Part shown: one piece after another, positions 56,693-64,000 of the stretch
Layout: the number at the start of each line of letters is the position of its first letter
Position numbering within the stretch: the stretch's first letter is position 1
DNA from: Thorsellia anophelis DSM 18579
GTDB taxonomy: Bacteria > Pseudomonadota > Gammaproteobacteria > Enterobacterales > Thorselliaceae
Direction of reading: 5' to 3'
DNA: 64,000 bases
NCBI RefSeq assembly: GCF_900111395.1
Contig: NZ_FOHV01000008.1
Location: 62,001 to 126,000, forward strand
Made by a program: the position numbers and the translations under genes
The notes under the pieces: model-generated
What the model saw: only the letters and a program-made list of their open reading frames with translations
What the model was told of the DNA's origin: nothing
The model's database searches: none

Positions 56693-57682
56693 ATGGCTAC
56701 TGCGGAACAACTAAAAGCGCTTTTAAAGAGTCACGCTGAACGTGACGATCAGCGTTTTTACTCTGTTGCCCTTCAGGTTGCTGCCAATGAAGCTCGACAG
56801 GGGCATAATAAGCTTGCGAGCGATATTAAAAATCTTGTTGAGAAATCTCAGCGTTCTACCAATAAGCTGGGTCTAGCATCGTCTAGAACTATACCTTTTG
56901 CGCAACAGAATCAAAGTGAGTTAAAAGGTCTATTAGAGCTCACGCCACACAGTGTTCGTCTTAATGAGCTTGTTCTTTCTGATGACATACAAGAACGTAT
57001 GGAGAAGGTGATATTAGAACAACGTCAGAAGGACAAACTCAGTCAGTTTGGTTTGCAGCCGCGTAGAAAACTTCTTTTTACTGGTTCTCCTGGAACTGGT
57101 AAGACAATGTCTGCATCTATGTTGGCAACAGAGTTAAAATTACCTCTTTATACAATCGTCCTAGATAATCTTATTACACGTTTTATGGGGGAGACTGCTG
57201 CAAAGTTGCGTTTGATCTTTGATCATATAAGGCAAACAAGAGCTGTTTATCTTTTTGACGAATTTGATGCTATAGGAACTCAACGAGGTGCACCCAATGA
57301 TGTTGGGGAAATTCGTAGGGTGTTAAACTCATTTTTGTTGTTTGTAGAGCAAGATGCATCAGAGAGTATTATTGTTGCAGCTACAAACCATCCAGAGTTA
57401 CTAGACCAAGCGCTTTATAGAAGATTTGATGATATCATTAAGTTTGAAAAACCAAAATTTGATCAAATATGCCTTCTTATTCAAAACCGTCTATCACTTT
57501 TCGATACCGATGATTTTGATTGGAGGATGGTTGCTGAAGCTGCAAATGGTTTGAGCTCTGCTGAGATTACCCGATCTTGTGAAGATGCAGCTAAAGAAGC
57601 TGTTTTGAATTTTAATGCAAAAATAACAAGTGAAATACTGTTAAAGGCCTTTTCTAGAAGGCAGTCAGGTAATAACAAATAA
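56693..57682 (+). CDS. ietA: AAA+ ATPase of an IetAS-type anti-phage system
   Basis: The 329-residue protein has a ~110-residue N-terminal region and one AAA+ module: Walker A GSPGTGKTMSA (Lys137), Walker B VYLFDEFDAIG, sensor 1 IIVAATNHPELLD, arginine finger region ALYRRFDDII and a helical lid with GLSSAEITRSCEDAAKEA. This fits IetA, the ATPase of the two-gene IetAS defence system, which pairs an AAA ATPase with a subtilisin-like protease. The protease gene follows after 20 bases. Base and codon use is less AT-rich than the surrounding chromosome, which suggests transfer. Confidence 0.85.
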   Translation: MATAEQLKALLKSHAERDDQRFYSVALQVAANEARQGHNKLASDIKNLVEKSQRSTNKLGLASSRTIPFAQQNQSELKGLLELTPHSVRLNELVLSDDIQERMEKVILEQRQKDKLSQFGLQPRRKLLFTGSPGTGKTMSASMLATELKLPLYTIVLDNLITRFMGETAAKLRLIFDHIRQTRAVYLFDEFDAIGTQRGAPNDVGEIRRVLNSFLLFVEQDASESIIVAATNHPELLDQALYRRFDDIIKFEKPKFDQICLLIQNRLSLFDTDDFDWRMVAEAANGLSSAEITRSCEDAAKEAVLNFNAKITSEILLKAFSRRQSGNNK

Positions 57683-57702
57683 AAAGTATATAAGGGAATT
57701 AT

Positions 57703-60246
57703 ATGGTTTCTAAAAGGAAGCATTTAGATGTGGCTCGTTTTTTCATTGACGAACCTTTTAAATCTAAAAGGCCTGGTCGAAATTCAGGTGTTCCTAGTCG
57801 AGATAGAAACCAACATGGAAGTTATTTGGCTGGTTTATATCAGAATTTAATAAATGCTTACGAACAAAAAAGAAAACAACAAATTAATCCTATCACAGAT
57901 GATTCTGGTATTTATGTTGAAATTGTCGGAGCTGATGGATGCAAGCTCCCTTTAGATAGTTTAGATAACAGAGATTTTAAACTCTGTTCTTGCCAGATGA
58001 GAGGAGATAGAGAGTTCGCGTTAATTTTTATACCCGAAGATAAGCGTGATACATTCCTTAAAAAAATACAACAGTATTTAGACCCTCAGAAAGATGGAAA
58101 ACCAAATAAGGAAGGCGTTTCTTTTCCTCGAAATCATACGTTAATAGATAGTATTTCCGAGATAAGACTTGCAAGTTTGGAGTCATTTTGGACAGATCCT
58201 ATAGAGTTATTTCCTGCAGATAGGAATCTTGATGTTTGGTGGGAATTATGGTTGAAAAGTAACACCGTAGACGACGTTAAAAAAATAGCAGAGTCTCTTG
58301 CTGAAAGAGTTGATGGTCGCTTAGGAAACACATCTCTTTCATTTTTCAATTCTTTTGTTGTTCTTATTAAAGCCTCAGTTAATAAACTAGAGAAAGCTCC
58401 TGAATTAATTTCAAATTTAGAAGAAATTCGGAAAGCGAAGGAGACACCAGTTCCCATCATTAGCTCTTCACCAAAAGAGCAACAAGAGTGGCTGAAGAGT
58501 ATTTCTGATCGAGTATCTCTTTCAGATAATATAACAACCAGTGTGTCAATACTTGATACTGGTATTAATTACAATAACATGCTGTTAAGTAAAGTGTGCT
58601 GTGATGATTTTTCTGTTTCTTGGGATCCTGATTGGCCCAAATACGATCAATATCAAGCACAAGCGCCGTTTAATGAGCATGGTTCTTTGCAGGCAGGACT
58701 TGCAGCATTTGGAAATTTGATGGATGTCGTTTTAGGAAATAGCGCTATCCAACTATCACATGTTATTGAGTCAGCAAGAATTTTACCTCCTCAAGGCAAC
58801 AATGATCCCTTTTTATATGGGGCTATAACGGTAGGAACAGCATCCAAACTTGAAGTAGATAGGCCTGATATAAATAGAGTATATAGCCTTGCTGTTACGT
58901 CTGATCATGAGAGAGAAAGTGGCAGACCTTCTTCATGGTCTGCAGAAATTGATCAATTCACTTCTGGTATGCAAGATGGAAAGCGGAGACTTTTTGTTAT
59001 TTCTGCCGGTAACAACTTAGATATTCGTCCTGACCAAGACTACTGGGATCAAGTCAATCTCGCGCAGATAGAAGATCCAGCTCAAGCATGGAATGCTATT
59101 ACTGTTGGGGCATATACAGAAATGACCACAAATGATGACCCCTATTTTGAAGGTTGGTCACCATTTGCAATGGCGGGTGATGTTGCTCCATCAAGTCGTT
59201 CTTCGGTGAATTGGGCGTGGAGAAAACAAGCACCATTTAAGCCAGATGTAGTTGCCGAAGGTGATAATCGACTTTTGTCACCTGATAAGACTGAACTCAG
59301 TAATGAAGATACTGTTGGATTATTAACAACATCAGGAAAAACTACCGGTCAGGTTTTTGAACGGGGTAGTGATACAAGCGCTGCGTGTGCGTTAGTCTCG
59401 AGATGTGCGGCTCAGTTAACAGCCGAGTATCCTGAACTTTGGCCCGAGACTATACGAGGTTTGATAATTCACTCTGCGGAGTGGACTCCACGAATTATGG
59501 AACGATTTGGTTTATTAAGTGCAGTACATAGTCCTAAAGTAGCAAAAGAAACATTATTGCGTACGGTTGGGTATGGTGTAACAAACATTGATAGAGCTAG
59601 ATATAGTGCTGACCATGCGCTTACTTTGATCGCTGAGGGCGAAATTCAGCCATTTATCAAATCCCAAGATGCTAATGCGTCATCTGATCCTAGACTAAAT
59701 CAAATGAAACTTTATCAGTTACCTTGGCCTCTCGCGGAATTGCAAAATTTGCCGCCAGAGTTAGAAGTTAAACTCAAAGTTACTTTATCTTACTTCATAG
59801 AACCTAATCCTGGTAGGAGAGGCTATCGTACAAGATATAGCTATCAATCTCATGGTTTAAGGTTTGAAACTATCAGACCTGGTCAATCAATTGCTAACTT
59901 CCGTTCTTACATTAATGGTTTAGCAAATATGGATGATTACGATGGACCAGAAGGTGACAATGATGGGTGGTTTTTAGGGAGTCAACTTCGAACAAGAGGT
60001 TCAATTCATTCAGATTACTGGACTGGTAGTGCTCAAGATTTAGCTGATATGCATACTATAGCTATTTTTCCAGTCGGGGGATGGTGGAAATATAAAACTG
60101 CAGAAGAGCGGTGGGAAAATAGAGTGCAGTTTAGCCTTCTTATTAGTATTGAAGTACCTGATGAGAGTGTTGATATTTACTCTGTAATAGAGAATCAGAT
60201 TGAAGTTGCAATAGAAAATCAGGTCGCAATAGAAATTGTAACTTGA
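57703..60246 (+). CDS. ietS: Subtilisin-like (S8) protease of an IetAS-type anti-phage system
   Basis: The 847-residue protein has an N-terminal ~270-residue region, then an S8 catalytic domain with the full triad: Asp285 in SILDTGIN, His326 in NEHGSLQAG and Ser559 in GSDTSAACALVS. The oxyanion Asn lies in FVISAGNNLD. The C-terminal ~200 residues are an added beta-rich domain (LKVTLSYFIEPNPGRRGYRTRY). No signal peptide, so it acts in the cytoplasm. Pairing with the AAA ATPase identifies the IetAS layout. All catalytic residues are intact, so it is probably active. Confidence 0.86.
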   Translation: MVSKRKHLDVARFFIDEPFKSKRPGRNSGVPSRDRNQHGSYLAGLYQNLINAYEQKRKQQINPITDDSGIYVEIVGADGCKLPLDSLDNRDFKLCSCQMRGDREFALIFIPEDKRDTFLKKIQQYLDPQKDGKPNKEGVSFPRNHTLIDSISEIRLASLESFWTDPIELFPADRNLDVWWELWLKSNTVDDVKKIAESLAERVDGRLGNTSLSFFNSFVVLIKASVNKLEKAPELISNLEEIRKAKETPVPIISSSPKEQQEWLKSISDRVSLSDNITTSVSILDTGINYNNMLLSKVCCDDFSVSWDPDWPKYDQYQAQAPFNEHGSLQAGLAAFGNLMDVVLGNSAIQLSHVIESARILPPQGNNDPFLYGAITVGTASKLEVDRPDINRVYSLAVTSDHERESGRPSSWSAEIDQFTSGMQDGKRRLFVISAGNNLDIRPDQDYWDQVNLAQIEDPAQAWNAITVGAYTEMTTNDDPYFEGWSPFAMAGDVAPSSRSSVNWAWRKQAPFKPDVVAEGDNRLLSPDKTELSNEDTVGLLTTSGKTTGQVFERGSDTSAACALVSRCAAQLTAEYPELWPETIRGLIIHSAEWTPRIMERFGLLSAVHSPKVAKETLLRTVGYGVTNIDRARYSADHALTLIAEGEIQPFIKSQDANASSDPRLNQMKLYQLPWPLAELQNLPPELEVKLKVTLSYFIEPNPGRRGYRTRYSYQSHGLRFETIRPGQSIANFRSYINGLANMDDYDGPEGDNDGWFLGSQLRTRGSIHSDYWTGSAQDLADMHTIAIFPVGGWWKYKTAEERWENRVQFSLLISIEVPDESVDIYSVIENQIEVAIENQVAIEIVT

Positions 60247-60323
60247 GTTACCAAAAGCCATGAGTTTAATTTCCCCTGTCTTATTTTAAGATAAGAAAAT
60301 ACTTCTAGGAGTTGAAAGCAAGG

Positions 60324-60432
60324 ATGAAACTGCACAGTATTCGGATATCAAATTTTCAAAGTTTTGGTGCTGAACCAACAGAACTGACACTGGAAAATAT
60401 TACCTATCTGATTGGCCCCAACGGGTCAGGCG
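60324..60432 (+). pseudogene. Truncated 5' end of an OLD/AAA-type ATPase gene
   Basis: Codons from the ATG at 60324 read MKLHSIRISNFQSFGAEPTE, then ...ITYLIGPNGSG, the beginning of an SMC/OLD-type ATPase (AAA_15/AAA_21) up to the middle of the Walker A (GPNGSGKT expected). At 60433 the sequence passes into IS66-derived DNA; the chimaeric frame stops at 60476. Such ATPases are OLD nucleases and several defence proteins (for example GajA). It follows ietS by 77 bases and has an AGGAG. The remainder of the gene is lost. Confidence 0.75.
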
Positions 60433-60684
60433 GAACCTGTCAAGAAAGTTGTCATCTTGGGCATCATACTGGGTAAATAAGTCACCTTGATTGAGGTTGG
60501 GATGAGCTTCACTTTTACGACCAAACGTCCTTTGGTTCATGAGCGTAATATGAGTACGTAAGATGCTATTTTCTGCAATGTAATTAGCAATACCTTGCTC
60601 AAATTTATGAATGAGTACGATTAATTGCTCTTTTGAGAGCAACTCATAGTTCTTTTCTGTAGACTCATAGGCAGGTGTATTCAT
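60433..60684 (-). pseudogene. IS66 tnpC (transposase) N-terminal fragment
   Basis: Taking the ATG at 60684 (MNTPAYESTEKNYELLSKEQ), the frame shows the N-terminal helical region of IS66 transposases with the leucine-zipper-like LIHKFEQGIANYIAENSILR and the conserved FGRKSE. After LDRF the IS sequence ends at the junction and translation runs into the ATPase remnant. About 80% of the transposase, including the DDE domain, is missing. Confidence 0.75.
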
Positions 60685-60833
60685 GCCTTGTATCATAACA
60701 AAATACAAAGCACAAACCCATAAATAAATTATAAAAAAACAGATGCTTAAGCTTGATTTTCTCATGGCTTAATCAGTATCAACAGACCTAAAACCTCAGG
60801 GATGCACGCTGCATACTGGTAGCGTATTTTGCT

Positions 60834-61184
60834 CTATTGCAAAACAAACTCCTTGAGGTTAATGCCATCAATTTGCTGAAAACTTATCCTCTGACTGAGC
60901 CAATTAAACTGTTCGGGTGTGAGGATCAACTCTGTTTGGCCTGTTTTAATCTTAGGGAAATTTCGCCCATACAGCTTACACTGGCAGAGCCAAATTCCAT
61001 GTGAGTCAACCGTGATGAGTTTTAACATCGTTCTCTGACGGTTAGTAAAAATAAAAAGGGTCCCCTCATGCCAATTATCAGGATAATTCATCTGTACGTG
61101 GCTAGCTAAACGGCTCAGTCCAGCGCGCATATCAAAGGGGCTGTCACAAAAAAGATAGAGGTTGGATTAAACATGCCCTAGCAT
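60834..61184 (-). pseudogene. IS66 tnpB (accessory ORF2), broken near its start
   Basis: The open part at 60834-61130 reads MRAGLSRLASHVQMNYPDNW, GTLFIFTNRQRTMLKLITVD and ILTPEQFNWLSQRI, matching the IS66 Orf2 (TnpB) pattern. The family's preceding YLC-x-D-S-P-x-DMR segment is present just upstream as LYLFCDSPFDMR, but a stop or frame change separates it from a start codon. Confidence 0.7.
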
Positions 61185-61640
61185 CTGTAGCACTTGTGAA
61201 AGTAATCGGACATCATATTGAATTTGCAAGCCAGAGGTCAAGATGAGACTCGCCACTGGCGGTGGCGGTTTAATTTCACTTGCTGCAAGTAAACCAGATG
61301 AACATTATGAATTGGGTTGTTTGACTTGTGGTCGTGATTGAGGTGAATGATGAGTAGAATTGTCTAAACACACACCATCGACGCTCACCTGAGGAGCAAC
61401 CGTAACGGGGATGATATCACTAAGCATTTTACTAGGAGATATGGTAACAGAGTTTTCTACAGCAGCTAATTCAGGGCTTGGAACAGACGCACTCTCAGCC
61501 AATGTTTTTTTCAATAACTGAACCCAACTTTTAAAAGTGTGAATGTTTATTTGATGTAGTTCGCTGTACTGTCTTTGGGTTAAACCAGACTTTCGCCAAT
61601 CGACTACGTGGGCAGATTTATCTTCAATCGTTAACTTCAT
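61170..61640 (-). pseudogene. IS66 tnpA (accessory ORF1), frameshifted
   Basis: Starts at 61640 with SAHVVDWRKSGLTQRQYSEL, the helix-turn-helix of IS66 TnpA. The listed frame ends at 61305. The expected C-terminus (PPPVASLILTSGLQIQYDVR, LLSQVLQMLGHV) is found in another frame down to about 61170, so one frameshift near 61300 breaks the gene. Confidence 0.65.
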
Positions 61641-61851
61641 AGCGCAATATCCCCATTAGGTTGAAATTGCGCTCAGTTTAGAGGATACAAAATTTAAAAA
61701 TAGTTGCGTTTATCGTGTGTTTACACAACAAAATCATTAATGACGAATTTAAATTCTATCTACATGCATTATGCATTTATTTTAATCATATGATAAACTG
61801 CGTCTTTTTGCAAAAATCGCATTCATTACCAATAAAACGTGAGACAATTGT

Positions 61852-62298
61852 ATGAAAGTTAGAAATAATGTCGTCCCGTACTGCTACTTAACAATTAGTA
61901 TCTTGATGGTTTCAATAGCACAAATCTTCCTAGCTAAAGGCATGCAGAACAGTTCAATACAAACCAGTATTGATAAGCTTTATATTATTCAAGTTTTTGA
62001 TGTATATGCAATAGCCTCAATGTTACTTGATCTCTTGAAACAGCATAAATATATAATAATAGGTATGCTATGCTATATTGCTTCTTTTTTAATCTGGGGG
62101 AAAACCTTAACCTACTTTGCATTGTCAAAAGCCTATTCATTTTTAAGTTTGAGCTATATAATTGTATACGCTTTTTCATTTTACTTTTTACCTACAACAG
62201 ATAATCAGTTCAAATTAAGTCATTTTTTCGGTATTGCATTAATAATTTTAGGCGTAGTTGCTGTGATGTATAAAGGTAAATTGCATGATGCTAAGTAG
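61852..62298 (+). CDS. arnF: L-Ara4N-phosphoundecaprenol flippase subunit ArnF (displaced)
   Basis: The 148-residue protein has four hydrophobic segments. The ArnF-type core is TYFALSKAYSFLSLSYIIVY (compare the LALSKAYALLSMSY block of E. coli ArnF), followed by a terminal helix LSHFFGIALIILGVVAVM. It is a little longer than E. coli ArnF (128), with extra residues in the first periplasmic loop. Normally it follows arnE directly; here 8.7 kb of spy, IS and defence DNA lies between. It must now rely on its own promoter. The gene itself looks intact. Confidence 0.8.
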   Translation: MKVRNNVVPYCYLTISILMVSIAQIFLAKGMQNSSIQTSIDKLYIIQVFDVYAIASMLLDLLKQHKYIIIGMLCYIASFLIWGKTLTYFALSKAYSFLSLSYIIVYAFSFYFLPTTDNQFKLSHFFGIALIILGVVAVMYKGKLHDAK

Positions 62299-62533
62299 TT
62301 AAGCTGGTGGTTTAGGCTATTGCCAACAATTCAAGCCACATAATTTTTTGTAGTAAGCAAGACAGATACTTCATAATCATACAATAGATATCTTTAGAAT
62401 TTTCGCTCAAATAAATAATTAACGTGAACTTATCAATTTTCTTACTACGTCTGATATAATAACATAACTATCCTGAGCTACTGCTTAGGCATCTCAATAA
62501 TTAATAAACCATTCTTATCTTGAATAAAACTAA

Positions 62534-64000
<1,467 letters not shown>

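Larger units (their letters stand above)
60433..61680 (-). mobile_element. IS66-family element, decayed and truncated
   Basis: Carries tnpA, tnpB and the first part of tnpC in the usual IS66 order, read leftward. Each is damaged (frameshift in tnpA and tnpB, tnpC cut after about 85 codons). The left boundary is sharp where it abuts the truncated ATPase gene at 60432/60433. The right end, somewhere beyond 61640, is not precisely defined. It separates the defence block from arnF. Confidence 0.75.

Noticed and set aside
57481-57723. Minus-strand ORF over the 3' end of ietA
   Set aside because: It is the antisense shadow of a gene with full AAA motifs and has no ribosome site.
60400-60765. 121-residue protein with an N-terminal membrane segment
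   Set aside because: The hydrophobic start is upstream IS sequence; the real tnpC start is the ATG at 60684 and the last residues are antisense to the ATPase remnant.

Overview
The window is AT-rich chromosomal DNA from a gammaproteobacterium. The housekeeping genes and their order look like Enterobacterales: lolCDE, lepA-lepB-rnc-era, srmB/trmN6, tapT-pssA, lpoB-thiK, and an arn lipid A operon. The low GC, the many small decayed insertion sequences and the gene set fit an insect-gut Orbaceae lineage (Gilliamella/Frischella/Orbus type). That placement is inference from protein resemblance; no rRNA gene is present.

Layout. 1-1.3 kb: a heavily decayed divergent IS200/IS605 element. 1.3-7 kb: epmC, a secreted protein of unknown function, a two-gene Fe3+-type ABC transporter without its binding protein, and a broken gene. 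7-20.7 kb, mostly leftward: small membrane proteins, a DUF945-like protein, a cold-shock-domain protein, fluC/crcB, lipA, pssA, tapT, trmN6 (divergent from srmB), amiD, era, rnc, lepB, and then lepA to 22.5 kb. 22.5-26.9 kb is an accessory graveyard: two immunity-like proteins (one SUKH/SMI1 type) among relics of IS982, IS200/IS605 and IS1634. 26.9-32.6 kb: a degenerate riboflavin synthase homologue, lpoB, thiK, an EamA transporter and uvrC. 33-38.1 kb: a small Arg-rich ORF, lolE-lolD-lolC and a secreted DUF3298-like protein. 38.2-39.2 kb: a nearly complete but frameshifted IS982 element. 39.4-43.1 kb: a compact amino-sugar locus (nanE, PTS EIICB, RpiR regulator). 44.4-53.2 kb: ugd-arnB-arnC-arnA-arnD-arnT-arnE, the aminoarabinose (L-Ara4N) modification pathway for lipid A and polymyxin resistance, followed by a convergent spy/cpxP-like gene.

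54-61.7 kb is an inserted accessory block: an internally deleted IS200/IS605 element, a broken DNA-binding-like gene, a serine recombinase lacking its C-terminal end, an intact AAA ATPase plus subtilisin-like protease pair (the IetAS anti-phage system architecture), the first ~37 codons of an OLD-type ATPase cut in its P-loop, and a decayed IS66 element. Immediately beyond lies arnF, the missing partner of arnE, and then leuS, which runs off the window. The simplest reading is that this block (with or without spy) separated arnF from the arn operon. IetAS is already described as a defence system. The most notable points are its position inside a split arn operon and the truncated second defence-like gene next to it.
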